Positions 1-11,864 of a stretch of 64,000 nt of DNA are shown here, in pieces (position 1 is the first letter of the stretch; the number at the start of each line of letters is the position of its first letter). The DNA comes from Tubiluchus corallicola (taxonomy: Eukaryota; Priapulida; Priapulimorpha; Priapulimorphida; Tubiluchidae): the NCBI GenBank assembly GCA_030141605.1, contig JAQGDQ010000479.1, positions 20,493 through 84,492 of the forward strand. The letters run 5' to 3'. The notes beneath the pieces were generated by a model, which saw nothing but the letters and a program-made list of their open reading frames with translations, ran no database searches and was not told the origin of the DNA. A program made the translations under genes and the position numbers.

Positions 1-69
1 CTAAACTTTAGAAATTTTTCAACAAGAAAGCAGTTCAAGTCAAAATTAAATTCACTGATAGAAAAACCT

Positions 70-393
70 AAGTCACACGTATGGGATCACTGTGGTGTTC
101 AAGATAAGTCACACGTATGGGATCACTGTGGTGTGCAAGATAAATCACACGTATGGGATCACTGTGGTGTTCAAGATAAGTCACACGTATGGGATCACTG
201 TGGTGTTCAAGATAAGTCTCACGTATGGGATCACCGTGGTGTTCAAGATAAGTCACACGTATGGGATCACTGTGGTGTTCAAGATAAGTCACACGTATGG
301 GATCACTGTGGTGTTCAAGATAAGTCACACGTATGGGATCACTGTGGTGTTCAAGATAAGTCACACGTATGGGATCACTGTGGTGTTCAAGAT
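70..393. repeat. 36-bp minisatellite, 9 copies
   Basis: Nine head-to-tail copies of a 36-bp unit containing CACACGTATGGGATCACTG, with only a few substitutions between copies. The unit is a multiple of three, so both strands read open through the array. These open frames are periodic and are not taken as genes. Confidence 0.95.
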
Positions 394-548
394 AAAGCCT
401 GCCAAGAGCTGGACTTTATAACAATAAAAAAATGATCTCTAATACATTATTTGAATTTATACATCAGGTTTTTTCTGTGTTTAAACAACTCGAATTATTT
501 TAAAAAATGTCTCGATAATTAACAGTTAATTAACAACAGCCAAGAGAG

Positions 549-930
549 CTGCACAAGCAGCCAACGGCTAGAGGGCGGAGGAGGTCAAGTGACCCAACGG
601 CCATGTGTAGAGGAGTAAACCTTCCAAATGAGGAGTGGAGCCCCGAAGGCGGACTCACTGACTCCGGCAGCTCCTGCAGCCAACCTGGTGCCAAACGTAT
701 CGCTCCGCGTTCCTTTGGCCTACACCAGGGAGGAAGAGAGGGGGTTCCTATTGTCTGGGCAACTCAGGATCTCCACACACCTTGCCCAGGTGTGTGCCCT
801 GGAGAGGCCATTCCAGTGGTTCAAGGATCGGGCTGCTCAGCCACAGTCCACGCTGCAGCTTCATCAATGTGATCAATAACTGACTCTCTTGGCGCACACT
901 CCATTGTCTTCCGAGACAGAAGGATGCCAA
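549..930 (-). repeat. GC-rich dispersed repeat, copy 1
   Basis: About 380 bp that recur in opposite orientation at 16308-16665, with high similarity. The shared end reads GACATCCTTCTGTCTCGGAA on the minus strand. It is richer in G+C than its surroundings, which produces short open frames on both strands, but the frames differ between the copies and I see no protein motif. I cannot assign it to a known family; an unclassified non-autonomous element is likely. Confidence 0.75.
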
Positions 931-1941
931 CAACAATAACTTATCATTTATCTAGTTAACAGAAATTTGCAGCTTTGGCTGACTTAGCTGATTTTTTCTT
1001 TAAGCCAACTCAGCTGAAAAGACAGCCAACCTCAGCCAAGTTAGCTAATTTACTGTGTGTGTCAGCTGATGTAGTACCAACTAACCCAGCTTCAACCTCT
1101 AATGATATATTGATACACTAATAAATACATACTTACCATGAGGTGGTCTGGATTCCTTGAAAATATGTTTTAGCACATAATTAATTATTTCATTGCATAT
1201 CAGACCACAGAAAAACGAAAGCTGAAAATATAAATAAACAAAATAAAAGATTAAAAGAAAACGTGATGCTTTTCACATCCTGCTGCATTTTTCATATCCA
1301 TCCCAAATTTGAAGTACAGTAAAAAGTATACATTTTAACACCTATTTTAATACCAAAACATTTTTGGTAATTAAATAATAGGCTAAAAACTTAATTAATG
1401 ACCGGCGAAGCCAGTTAGTAATGACATCACAACTGAACATAATTCCAAACAGCGCAAACATTCCACGATCGTGTTGCGTAAGCGAAAGTGAAAATTGAAA
1501 AACAGTGCTACTATACAATATTTACTGATAGATACAAAAACTAAGCAAATTTTACATTTAAAATTTAAATTTCAAGTTTACCGCTCTGCTCACGCATCGC
1601 AATTCAAAATTCAAAAAGTGGCTTATAGCAGCATTTTAATTTTGCTCCTCCGTAGAAATACAGTTTGTGTTGAGCTTCGTCTTTGAACAAACAGCAATAA
1701 ACCATTTTCTGATTTTTTTTACTACCAGGGCAGAATGGGATGTAGCACTACATGACTTTCTTAAACATATTAATGCCTTAAACTAAATATATATATCTTT
1801 CTCCAAAGTACCATTTTATCCTAAATGTGAACTGACAAAGACATCACAAAAAGTTTGTTAAACATTTGTAGAACGATTTGTGTGGGTGTCAGCAAAATTT
1901 GTAAAACCAAGTCGCGAAATTATTTTGGTGGTCAGAAACAA
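931..1941. other. AT-rich intergenic sequence
   Basis: No gene, RNA or repeat unit could be supported here. The short open frame near 1495-1686 has no recognisable motif and AT-driven composition. Confidence 0.5.
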
Positions 1942-3088
1942 TAAGTCCTCGCTTAACGACTCTCCATATAGCGACATTGAATCGTTTTAACGAAGCCGAA
2001 CATTTGAAGACCTTTTTCACTTAACGACGCGCTGTTTCATTTTAGCGACAATTTTTTACTTTGCTCTAAGCCATTTTTTATGTTATCATAAACTTTTTTT
2101 ATCTAATTTGATGCATTAAAACAGCACCTATTGCATTATTCCGTTCTAAAAATGCACTAGTAATGTAAACAGTGCAATTATTATACAAGTTCACGTTTTT
2201 GCTTCCCGACTGACCACTAAATTTGGCATTTTGTATCAAGCGAGATCTGCCTGATACCGAGTTTTGCCTGCAACCGGTTGCTATACTAGACAATATTACA
2301 CCAATCAGACTAGATAAAATTCCCAAGGTCGCCCAGCCCTAAGGCTTTGACTGCTGCAGAGATTGTAGTGATTATTGTATTGTTAGATCGCTGCTTACTC
2401 TTAAATGTTAACAAAAGAGAAACCGTTAGCCACTGCCTACTCTTAAATGTTAACGAAAGAGAAACCGTTAACCACTGCCTACTCTTAAATGTTAACAAAA
2501 GAGAAACCGTTAGCCACGGCCTACTCTTAAATGTTAACGAAAGAAAAACCGTTAACCACTGCCTACTCTCAAATGTTACCAAAAGAGAAACCGTTAACCA
2601 CTGCCTACTCTTAAATGTTAACGAAAGAGAAACCTTTAGCCGCTGCCTACTCTTAAATGTTAACGAAAGAGAAACCATTAATCACTGCCTACTCTTAAAT
2701 GTTAACGAAAGAGAAACCGTTAACCACTGCCTTCACTTAAATGTTAACAAAAGAGAAACCGTTAACCGCTGCCTACTCTTAAATGTTAACGAAAGAGAAA
2801 CCGTTAACCGCTGCCTACTCTTAAATGTTAGCGAAAGAGAAACCGAAGGCTAGGTAGGTAAGATATATACGTGATTTAAAACAAACAGAAAAAAGTGAAG
2901 CAGCAGAAACATGAATAAACTCATAAATCTTTTACTTATATTATTTAAGTATCATTGATTTTTGCCTCTGGAACGTATCTTAGGACTTTACATTACTTTC
3001 TTTGGAACTCTTGGCTTCGTTTAACAGTGTTTCGCTTAACGTCGTGTTTCGCTGGAACTCACTAGCATCGTTAAGTGAGGACTGACTG
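1942..3088. mobile_element. pogo/Tigger-like non-autonomous element with internal minisatellite
   Basis: The left end reads AGTCCTCGCTTAACGAC. The right end carries the inverted counterpart (GTTAAGTGAGGACT) followed by GACTG and TA. The wording of these ends and the TA next to the right end match the Tc1/mariner-pogo class. No transposase frame is visible between them. The interior holds a 42-bp minisatellite that makes up about 40% of the element. The left terminus is eroded, so that boundary is approximate. Confidence 0.6.
2389..2851. repeat. 42-bp minisatellite, about 11 copies
   Basis: Tandem copies of a 42-bp unit (CTACTCTTAAATGTTAACGA followed by AAGAGAAACCGTTAACCACTG-like sequence) with scattered substitutions. 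It lies wholly inside the pogo-like element. Both strands read open because 42 is divisible by three; not considered coding. Confidence 0.93.
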
Positions 3089-3251
3089 TATGTGTAAAGT
3101 TGCAATTCAAAATAAACCTTGTAAAACTTACCGTGTGTAAATCTCTTCGAAACAAGATCAAGGTCGTAAAGCCCACGATTATTGCTATAGGTAAAAGGCA
3201 CAACCAGGCCAAAAAGTAGCCTATGACATCTCCTGAAAGAACAATGTTCAG

Positions 3252-3460
3252 CTGGGGTGAAGATTCTCTACCAGAAAATAAATTCAAATCGAATAGAACT
3301 TTTAGCTTTTGAACTCGAATCAAACTGAATTCGAGTCCGAATTTAGCTTTAAGCACTTTTGAAAACACTAATAATCTGTTGAAAAACTGCGCAAAAAAAA
3401 ACTCCAGCTAAATTGGGCTGTAGTAACAAATGTTTTAATGATAAAGAATGTACGCTGTAT
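3252..3460 (-). mobile_element. degenerate, truncated hAT MITE copy
   Basis: The start GGGGTGAAGATTCTCTACCA and several interior blocks match the intact hAT MITE at 59896-60325 in the same orientation. The other terminus is missing and the TCGAA-rich portion is eroded. This is an old, partial copy. Confidence 0.55.
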
Positions 3461-4512
3461 GCGAGCAAATTATGCGATCAAATTTAATTCATTTCTTTTG
3501 TAGAACTAGGACATTAATTTAATCAGGGTAATTTTGCATAGATAAAATAGGCCTAAACGGGACTTTCAAAATGCGCATTTGCATCAATGTCTAGTATTAA
3601 CAAAATGTTCACGCAGATGCTTCAATCAAGCATGTTTTTATCAAAACGAAAATTTTTTTCACAAAAGATAAAGTAAAAAGGGAACAGCGTTTACGTGACC
3701 AACGGGCCTTCTGCTGCTGCTACTCATTTTCCACAGTACAAGTTAAAATTGCTAAAAACTGCTTTTTATGTGAAACTAATATTGAGTGAATAAAACTGTC
3801 TGAATTGAACCAATAATCTAATAATAAGTAGCTAAAACCTCAACAGTCAACAGCCAAATTTACCCTTAGGATATTCAACATGAGTAAGAGATATTGGCTT
3901 CCAAAACATTTCCTGTGCTTCATTTCCATGCAATTTTAGTTCGTCCATGATGCAGTCTCACATTTGCCATCCAATAATTGCTATTGGTAAATTTAAACAC
4001 AAACTTAGAAATAAAGGCGAAATAAATATAAAAAGGATAAGCCGTTAGATTTATTATATAAATAATATTAATGCATATTATATAATATTCATCAACATAT
4101 CCGACTTCGGCCATACAGCATGCATTTCCGACGGGAGCGCCGCTTACTGACGACAGAAATAACTAAAGTCCATCATATATATATATGACTTGCGTTTGAT
4201 TGTGGTTAAAAATCTAAAATTCTGTATGATTTTTTCCTAAACTTCGTAATGATTTTCATATTAGGCTATTACTTTTCTTATTTGCATTAGCAGATTTTAC
4301 TGGTTAAACGTCAAGGAATCTCTCAGTAATACGTGTCATGTTCCGTCAAAGACGCCCTTTTAGCATCACCATATCTATGGCCATAATGCTCATTTTTAAT
4401 GTTGGCAAACAGAGGACAGCACCTGTATAGTACTAGAGTACAGTTAGAACCGGTAATTTATAGTGTACACTGTGTTATAAATGTTGTAAATTATTTAAAT
4501 TGCGATTTTTTG
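3461..4512. other. upstream region of the BRCC36 gene
   Basis: No coding or repeat feature is supported. The BRCC36 promoter is expected here, but I see no clear TATA box at a convincing distance. Confidence 0.4.
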
Positions 4513-4673
4513 ATGGAAATGAATGTTCCGTACGTCAAACTAGAGGCAGATGCCTTTATGGTGTGTTTAACACATGCCTTATCAACAGAAAGAGAGGAAA
4601 TTATGGGTTTGTGCATTGGAGAAGTTGATGAAAATAGGATCTCGCACATTTCTACAGTAATGATGCTTCGAAG
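4513..4673 (+). CDS. BRCC36-like, coding exon 1
   Basis: Encodes residues 1-53 and two bases of codon 54. The donor is CGAAG|GTGACA. The exon carries the start of the MPN+ domain and the catalytic Glu. The same frame runs to a stop four bases beyond the donor, which supports splicing here. Confidence 0.88.
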
Positions 4674-5494
4674 GTGACAGAAATATATTTAAAATACGTG
4701 ATTGATATTGATTGTTTGCGATTGGTTATTTTATGTTAATAACTAGCTGTATTTATATAAAGTAGTTGCGATCTAGTTTCTTATCTCAGGTGAAATAAAC
4801 AAGCTTAATTAGTGATAATTAGCTTTTATCAAATTCTAATCTTAATGTTTTTAGATCAGACAAAAGGCAGGATCGAGTAGAGATTTCACCAGAGCAGCTA
4901 TCAGATGCTTCCACACAAGCAGAAATCCTCTCACATGAGCTTGGTCGTCCTATGCGGGTCGTAGGCTGGTACCATTCACACCCACACATAACTGTATGGC
5001 CGTCGCACGTAGACGTTCAGACTCAGGCGATGTATCAGATGATGGACGAGTGCTTCGTAGGACTGATTTTCTCCGTCTTTAACGAGGACAAAAAAACAAA
5101 ACAGCAGAAAGTTCAGTTAACGTGTTTCCAATCGATAAACCAAAGTCCCGAAGGGGAACCGCCGCAGTATATTAGACTGGAAGTGCCGATATGTATAAGT
5201 CGTTCCAAAAGCCTTAGTTCACAGAACTTAAATGCCCTGGTAAACTTGCCGCGTATTTTGACAATCGAGGAACATGAAGCGTACTCAAAAGTCTGTGGTC
5301 TTCCTGACCTGGACATAGTAGCAAAATTGCACAACAGTGCCGTGTACACCAAGTCTGTGTGTCACGTGATAAACATTAAGAGCGGGCCGCTTATACAAAT
5401 GCTGGAGAACAGACTGCAGATGAATCAGCAGAAAATCGAAGAGCTAACCGACCACAAGCAGAAACTAGAACAAGAATTAAAGAGTTTGTCGTAA
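4513..5494 (+). CDS. BRCC36/BRCC3-like K63-specific deubiquitinase (JAMM/MPN+), two exons
   Basis: Homologue of BRCC36, the zinc metalloprotease that removes Lys63-linked ubiquitin in the nuclear BRCA1-A and cytoplasmic BRISC complexes. Exons 4513-4673 and 4855-5494 join in the middle of an Arg codon to give 266 residues. The MPN+ domain begins KLEADAFMVCLTHALS. The catalytic Glu lies in EREEIMGLCIGE (about residue 29) and the zinc-binding set in HSHPHITVWPSHVD (His94, His96, Asp107). The C-terminus (about 225-266) is a Gln/Glu/Lys-rich helix that pairs with an Abraxas-type partner in the family. I chose the ATG at 4513 because the frame upstream of it does not look like the family; Met3 is an alternative. 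The family identity is secure. The protein is about 50 residues shorter than the usual ~316, mainly between the catalytic Glu and the RRSDKR segment. Confidence 0.93.
4855..5494 (+). CDS. BRCC36-like, coding exon 2
   Basis: The acceptor is TTTTTAG|ATCAGAC after a 181-bp intron. It restores the conserved RRSDKRxDRVEISPEQLS segment in frame. It carries the zinc-binding HxH...D motif and the C-terminal helix, and ends in TAA. Confidence 0.92.
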
Positions 5495-5850
5495 AATGTA
5501 GTTCGACTTTCGAGTCGCTTTAGTAAGAACTACAGTCTAGAATCCTCTTAGTGGGCCTAAATTCTTTCCATGATGTTTTCCAGTGTTGATTCTGTGCCGA
5601 ATCAAAAGCTATGCGCACCAATCGTTGAGCAGTTTTAATTAGCGACACCGTTTACATTTACAAATGACGTAGTTTGCAAAGTATTGTTAACATTTGCAAA
5701 TTGTTGGTTGCTGAATTGCACACGTACATTGTCTAAATAGAAAGGATAGTAAAAACACTTTCTCGTTAATACTAATTATAATACAAACTCTAACGCCAGC
5801 GCTTTTTGAGAACCCCGTAGCTTTAAAGGAAACAACCTTTAAAGGATGAT
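5495..5850. other. BRCC36 3' untranslated / intergenic sequence
   Basis: Follows the BRCC36 stop codon. No canonical AATAAA is seen close to the stop, so the transcript end is not located. Nothing else is recognised. Confidence 0.4.
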
Positions 5851-6560
5851 AGTGTAAAGTTTAGAATAACGAATGCTCTAAAATATTGAAAACTACAATA
5901 GTTTAAGCTTAGATTAAATAATAATTACCCCGGATATTCAAATTTCGTTAAACTTTCAAAGCCATGTGCGGCTTAGTGAATCTACTAAGCTTGGCAGCTG
6001 CGCCTTTTTGTCACATTTGCATGGCTGACAAATAGAAGGAGGTACCGTGATAACCATAATCATGAACCGCTGTGTTGGTTTCATGACGTCATATGATGTA
6101 AAGCCCATTTTTCGTGACATCATGCGCTTAAGCAGTACTGTAACACCTACGCAAGGGAAAACGCCTGCCATTGCACAAACTGTGGTTAGTTTCTGACGTC
6201 TGCAATAGCTGTGTTCGGTTGCCGTTAATTAACTTTCTAATTATTCAAACATTGTTAACTTTTATAGGCAAGAACATGCACATTTCGGACAGTAATTTAA
6301 AATGAGATTGAGTGTAAACGATCGTCTGGTCTTCTTTTAATGGAAATACTAAGCCTTCTGGGAAGTTAGGTTTATTATAATGTTCGCAATAAACATTAGA
6401 AGGATTTAGTAATAAAAGTGTTATAAGTGTCTCGTGTAATTTGTAATGTGTCTCTCATTTTGAACGCCCATTTTTCCACCAATGGCGTCGATAATTGATC
6501 GAATAAAAGCAGCGTACTGTCAGTTTACGTCAAAAGTATAAAAAGTTCGTACAACAAATT
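5850..6560. repeat. dispersed repeat family A, copy 1
   Basis: About 700 bp that recur in the same orientation at 10735-11450, at an estimated 85-90% similarity by eye. Shared landmarks include AATAATTACCyCGGATA, a block around GGCAAGAACATGCACATTTC and the end GAACGCCCATTTTTCCACCA. No terminal repeats or protein frame is evident. Confidence 0.8.
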
Positions 6561-6719
6561 CAAAAGCTACTTCCGGTCTTCCTTTAAGTTACTAGAAACA
6601 TTGATTGTAAGATAACTCAACTGCGTTGTTTTCTTAGTAATCAGAACAGAAGTGTAAATAAACGTTTATATTTCAAACAACATAACTTTATTAAAACTTT
6701 TACTTTACAAAGTTAAAAT

Positions 6720-6830
6720 CATGCCAGATGTTTTGACAGCCTACTGCAGTCATCGTCAGTGGTAAATTTACAAACATACAACCAGTTTATATAGGCAGAG
6801 CCTATTATGCACTAATTAAGTAGTTAACTG
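6720..6830. repeat. short dispersed repeat shared with 12600-12680
   Basis: A block of about 70 bp containing GGTAAATTTACAAACATACA and CCAGTTTAyAyAGGCAGAGCC occurs here and again near 12625-12672 in the same orientation. The class is unknown. Confidence 0.6.
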
Positions 6831-7249
6831 AAGCCAAATGAAAGGTAATGAATAAGCATAATTTGGCTTCTGTGTATAATATTCTGTGTATTTGTCTACA
6901 TTCGTTGTCCACCCATGGTTTGGAGGTGTTAGAGGATCTTGAAGATTTCAGCATATGAAGAGCACCCCTATTGCTGTTTGCCAGGAGACAATTTTTAACA
7001 CATTTAACAATAAGAACTCCATGCAGTGTCAAGCAGATGTTTAACATTTAGAACGGTATATTATTTGCAGTTTTACTTTTGTGATTAAAGGAACAATTCT
7101 TAAATTAGTATAATTCGAAACATTTATATTTGTACTTACGCTCTATGCGGTATGGCAGTATGATATGTAATTATTTTGTTGTTGTGATTTCAGCCTGATC
7201 ATTGCTGCAGTATCATAAATAAACCACTTTGATTCAGCAAAAACTTCCA
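6831..7249. other. intergenic sequence
   Basis: No feature supported. The short open frames on the minus strand have no recognisable motif. Confidence 0.4.
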
Positions 7250-7690
7250 TGGTTATTTTGGTGTTACAGCCCTTTAAACTGTCTTTGGGTTATGAATATT
7301 TCACACCCGACTGGACGACATTAGATATAATTAGTTCGTTAATATTAGTTACAGCACTAGTAACATTATTGTCTTCACAAAGCCTAACTATTTCAGTCAT
7401 TTGGCCAATAAATTCTGGCAAACTGCAGCACAATTTTCATCCGATTTGAGAGATTTGTAAAATTGATTTAAATTCATTTGCGCTTCCTGATCCGTTGTAT
7501 CAGGAAAAAATAGTTTTCATTTCCGTAGAAATTGGATAACTCTAGTGGAGGTGCCACATGCATATCGTTAAAATTTTGAAGTAAACTGTCTGAGACAATT
7601 ATGTAATCAATAATTGCAAACCAAAACTGTCCATAAGTTTGCATAGTAAAAACTACGTTATGATGCTTCAAAGTAGAATGACCCAAAAAT
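7250..7690 (-). pseudogene. LINE endonuclease C-terminus and linker, decayed
   Basis: On the minus strand, FAIIDYIIVSDSLLQNFNDM (around 7610-7555) matches the closing part of an APE-type endonuclease domain of non-LTR retrotransposons (IDYIIVS motif). It is followed by the weak linker typical between endonuclease and reverse transcriptase, ending near VVQSGVKYS with several stops. It lies downstream, in the same sense, of the endonuclease N-terminal fragment at 8680-9060. The two are separated by a hAT MITE and other sequence. Confidence 0.65.
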
Positions 7691-7841
7691 TTCGTAAAAT
7701 GTCAGTTTCTCGTATTTTGTTTAAACGAACGCTAAATATATTGGACTTTTATATTCTAGCATCAAATTATAAGGAAAGTGTTAAAAAACACTAAACATTT
7801 AATTTTATAACTCGTTACCCACTTTTCTGTCTAGAAACTAG

Positions 7842-8267
7842 TAGGGGTGAGCATCGAACGTTCGAATCGAATTCGAACGCTCGAATTCGATTCGAACGAG
7901 TTTTTTCAGTTCGAACTCGATTCGAATCCAAAACTACAGATTCGAATAATTCAGCACTTCAATCACATATGTTCTTTATCACTAAAACGATTGAAACATC
8001 ATGCAATTAGTATAATTTAGCTGTGATTTCTGCGCACAATCTTAAAGAAATTACTAGTCGTTTTATTGCAGAACAAAATCTAGTGATATGCATGATCTTT
8101 GTGAGACTAATTTTTAATGGTGGTTCGAAAACTTGTTCGAAAATCTTTCAATCTCAATTCGAATTTGGTTCGAATTCGAAACACTGAAGTTCGGTTTGAT
8201 TCGAATTCAAAAGTCACAAATTCGGTTCGATTCGAATTCGCTTTCTGGTAGAGAATGCTCACCCCTA
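7842..8267 (+). mobile_element. hAT-family MITE with 8-bp target duplication
   Basis: A 426-bp element with terminal inverted repeats TAGGGGTGAGC / GCTCACCCCTA, flanked by perfect 8-bp direct repeats GAAACTAG (7834-7841 and 8268-8275). Eight-base duplications and this terminal wording are diagnostic of hAT transposons. There is no transposase frame. The subterminal regions are rich in TCGAATTCGAA palindromes. Related copies lie at 3252, 14427 and 59896. Confidence 0.92.
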
Positions 8268-8275
8268 GAAACTAG

Positions 8276-8679
8276 TAATGCAATTGTAAAAAACCTCCTA
8301 TTTTCAAACTCTGATTGTAGCGGCTAGAAGTTGTCATTTTGCATCGATTTTTTATGTCGTCAAGCCCAAATCTTCATCAGGAAGAGCCATCTACTGGATT
8401 TAAATATAACTTCAACGTGCTCTTGCAAAGTCCATAGCAACCACACTTTCGTACGGTTGCTAAGTATTTTGTAGAGATGCGACAAAAAACAATGGCTAAC
8501 TTTAACAACGATTTTTTCAAGATTATGTTTTTCACTGCATAGCCTGCACCTCAACTTCAACGTAGATTATCTCAGCTTAGAAATAACATAGAGTGATGAA
8601 CTTGGTATCAAAATGATCCTCATGAAATGGAAATTCGGGATATGTGAATAACTAGAAAAGTTTAATTGCCGACTTATGG
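8276..8679. other. intervening sequence in the broken LINE
   Basis: No feature supported between the hAT MITE and the LINE endonuclease fragment. Confidence 0.35.
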
Positions 8680-9060
8680 ACGATTTTGCTATGTAAGCAA
8701 TTGTTGATTTACCAGGAAGATAATAGTATGTGTACCTGTTAGTTTGTTGCATGCTTCCTACTTTACCATTTAAGACCCGCAAATGTGTTTCTTGACACAT
8801 TCAATAAGCTGTCTGCCTTGTGTATTGATAACTTGATTCTCATCTATTCTACCTGAAAAAACCTCAACGTTATCATTTTGGTAAAATTCTGGGTATGGTA
8901 CAGTTGTGTATGACTTTGCGCCTATAAGTTCTTCATTGAAAGCAAAATCAGGTAACTCTGCTATTCTACCATTAAAATCACCCATTGGAACAGAACTATT
9001 ATCCTCTTGGTTAATAAGCCTTTCACATCTCCAGTTATTGATGATGATTGTACATTTGTG
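8680..9060 (-). pseudogene. LINE endonuclease fragment (non-LTR retrotransposon), frameshifted
   Basis: On the minus strand, GDFNGRIAELPDF (the GDFN metal-binding motif) leads to NTQGRQLIECVKKH. After a frame change near 8785 it continues as LRVLNGKVG...RYTYYYLPGKSTI. This is the order of APE-type endonucleases of CR1/Jockey/RTE-like LINEs. The frame change and a missing Asp in the STIxY motif show that it is dead. Confidence 0.75.
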
Positions 9061-9382
9061 TACCCTTGTAGCCCAAGCTATTGTAATAGTAACAGTTTTA
9101 ACAGCTAGCTAGAACCTTACCTAGTTCATTTTTTCTTGTTCCCAAGCAAGATCCTGCTAGTAAATAACTCTATGCACAGACTAATGCATAATTAAGTGAA
9201 GTCCAAGTAAAACAACAGAAGTTTATTGAACTGATGCAGCAAACGGCTTTGCTTTACCCACATGTCATGTGGCGGTTGTAGTTAAGACGCATCGCTGTGG
9301 TACACTTAACTTTTGACCTATAGCAACTGCGCGTGCGCACAAAGAAACTATCAATTCACCGTACAGCAAAGCGAGTACTGTA

Positions 9383-9672
9383 TTTTGCGTCCGGCGCGTT
9401 CTCAATTATGCCCTACGCGATTGTAAAAAACATCAGCAAAGTATTATATCAGACAAAATTGCCTATCGTCTTACGCATTGCAACTCCTACCAGTTTTGGA
9501 AAACAATAAAGAATGAAACAAATTCTAAACTTCCTCTTCCCTCTAGCGTTAATAATGAAACAGGGGAAAACGACATTTGTAATATGTGGGCGGAGCACTA
9601 TCGCGTTCTTTTTCATTCGATTGATAATGGAAATTTGGAGGCGCAACTGCACTGGGCCCTCTCTCTGCTGTG
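9383..9672 (+). pseudogene. LINE linker region between endonuclease and RT, opposite strand
   Basis: The plus-strand frame YALRDCKKHQQSIISDKIAY, then FWKTIKNETNSKLPLPSSVN and MWAEHYRVLFHSI, is the charged linker that precedes reverse transcriptase in many non-LTR elements. It stops at 9670-9672 and no RT follows. It is oriented opposite to the endonuclease pieces at 7250-9060, as expected for a 5'-inverted insertion. Confidence 0.65.
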
Positions 9673-10734
9673 AATAATATTCTAAATTTTAAAATAATGT
9701 GTTTGCGATATTCAAAATTAATACGTTTTCATAAGGCTTATAAAGGTGGAGGTTAATGGTACTGGAAAGAGTCGCGTACTGGAAAGTTTCACTGATCTAC
9801 ACCAAACGACAGGACAGATACTCGATCAAGGCACTGTCCAGTAACCACTAGGGATTGGTTGATTCACTTCCTTGTATTAAAGGGTGTAGCTAAGATGTAA
9901 CTGCATGTAGTACAACATTGACTAGGGTGTGTATATACAGTATTAGGCATTCATTCAGTTACAACGATACGTAAGCAAAGGTTGTACAGTATATTGCGCT
10001 CGCTTTTGTAGCAAAATCCGCTACAAGCCCGTGTACGAAGCTAGTCAGAATAATGACTGTGTCATATAATTCCAAAACACTATTTTGAATTAATCGGTCC
10101 AATTCATCTGGTAAGCCATATTAAGTATTGATTTAACTCAATTAGCCAGAACAGTTTTTCAATACCTAAATACGAACGTATCCTAAATTGAACACACAGC
10201 TTTACCGTTGGCAGTTACCGTCACGCCAAAATGTGAACACACCCTTATGTACATAAATTTCTTTTTCATAAGAACACGCGATATATGTACATTAAGTGTG
10301 AAATGATCACGTACAACTAATTAACAGTTTATGTATAAACTGCATTCTTTACGACGTGTCATTACGTCCACTTAAGCAGAAAATCAAAGTGTTTAATACT
10401 TTAATGCTCGTAAAATGCAGTAATTCCTGTTTTAATAGCCCCTGGACATTTTAGCGTGGCAACCCTGCCTCGCATATGTTGTAAAAATGTTTAAATTTAA
10501 ATGGCAATAATTTAGTTACTTACTAGTGGTTTAGGTTAGCAATGAAGGTTTGCCGTCAGGGGCGTGAATGTCTGTTTTGACATCACGTTTTCACAATAAT
10601 TCATCGAGTTGAAGATGACTGTGTTTGGCCGTGAACTAGCCACGTTTATAAAGGTCTTGGACTAAGAAAATTACCATAAAAATTCTATTTAAAGCTTAAA
10701 GGAAAACCGGATGATTGTGTAAACATTAGTTCAG
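9673..10734. other. intergenic sequence
   Basis: About 1 kb in which I see no gene, tandem array or recognisable element end. Confidence 0.4.
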
Positions 10735-11450
10735 AATAAAGAATGCTCTAAAATATTAAAAACTACAATAGCTTTTTTAAACCAAAGCTTAGATTAAATA
10801 ATAATTACCTCGGATACTCAAATTTCGTTAAACATTCAAAGCTACGCGCGGCTCAGTGAATCTGCTAAGATTAGCAGCGGTGCCTTTTTGTCACATTCGC
10901 GTGGCCGACAAATAGAAGGCGGTACCGCGATAAGCATGATCATGAACTGCGGTGTTAGTTTCTGACGTCATATGATGTAGAGCCCATTTTTCGTGATAGC
11001 ATGCGCTTAAGCAGTGCTGTAACACCTATTCAAATGTGCTTGACGCGCAAGGGAAGACGCCTGCCATTGCACAAACTGTGGTTAGTTTCTGACGTCTGCA
11101 ATAGCTGTGTTCGGTTGCCGTTAATTAACTTTCTAATTATTCAAACATTGTTAACTTTTATAGGCAAGAACATGCACATTTCGGACAGTAAATTAAAATG
11201 AGATTGAGTGTAAACGATCGTCCGGTCTTCTTTTAATGGAAACACTAAGCCTTCTGGGAAGTTAGGTTTATTATAATGTTCGCAATAAACATTAGAAGGA
11301 TTTAGTAATAAAAATGTTATAAGTGTAATTTGTGCTCTCGTTTTGAACGCCCATTTTTCCACCAATGACGTCGATCATTGATCGAACAAAAGCAGCATAC
11401 TTTCAGTTTACGTCAAAAGTATAAAAAGTTCTTACAAAAAATTCAATAGC
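10735..11450. repeat. dispersed repeat family A, copy 2
   Basis: Same orientation and order as the copy at 5850-6560, with small indels, including about 18 extra bases near 11030. The spacing of about 4.9 kb suggests either two insertions of one family or an old segmental duplication. Confidence 0.8.
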
Positions 11451-11864
11451 TAATTTTGAAATCTTTTAACATGAACACTAGGTAAGAGGCAGAAGTTTAA
11501 ATTAGTTTAATTAGTGCGCTTTTACAAAAAACCACGGTGCACTTACGAAAAGTCACGAAGTCCACCAGTTACGTCATAATTTTTAAGTGGATAGCGGCTA
11601 CCACCTGGGCGCTGAAAATTTCTTTACAGCGGTACGGTAGTATAAATTAAATTTATACATTTATGGATAAAAACTAAATTTAAGTAATAACATGTTAAAT
11701 GACTAATCTTTTCCTTTAATTACAGGTTTGTGTAGAACCGAATCTCGTCTCACCAAATTCAACCACGAATTTGGTTACTTTAAACTGTTTCTTGTAAAGC
11801 GTATAATTACAAAGTGTTATGACAGACATTGGCTAACAAATTTTGGAATTAGAAACTTAAAGCA

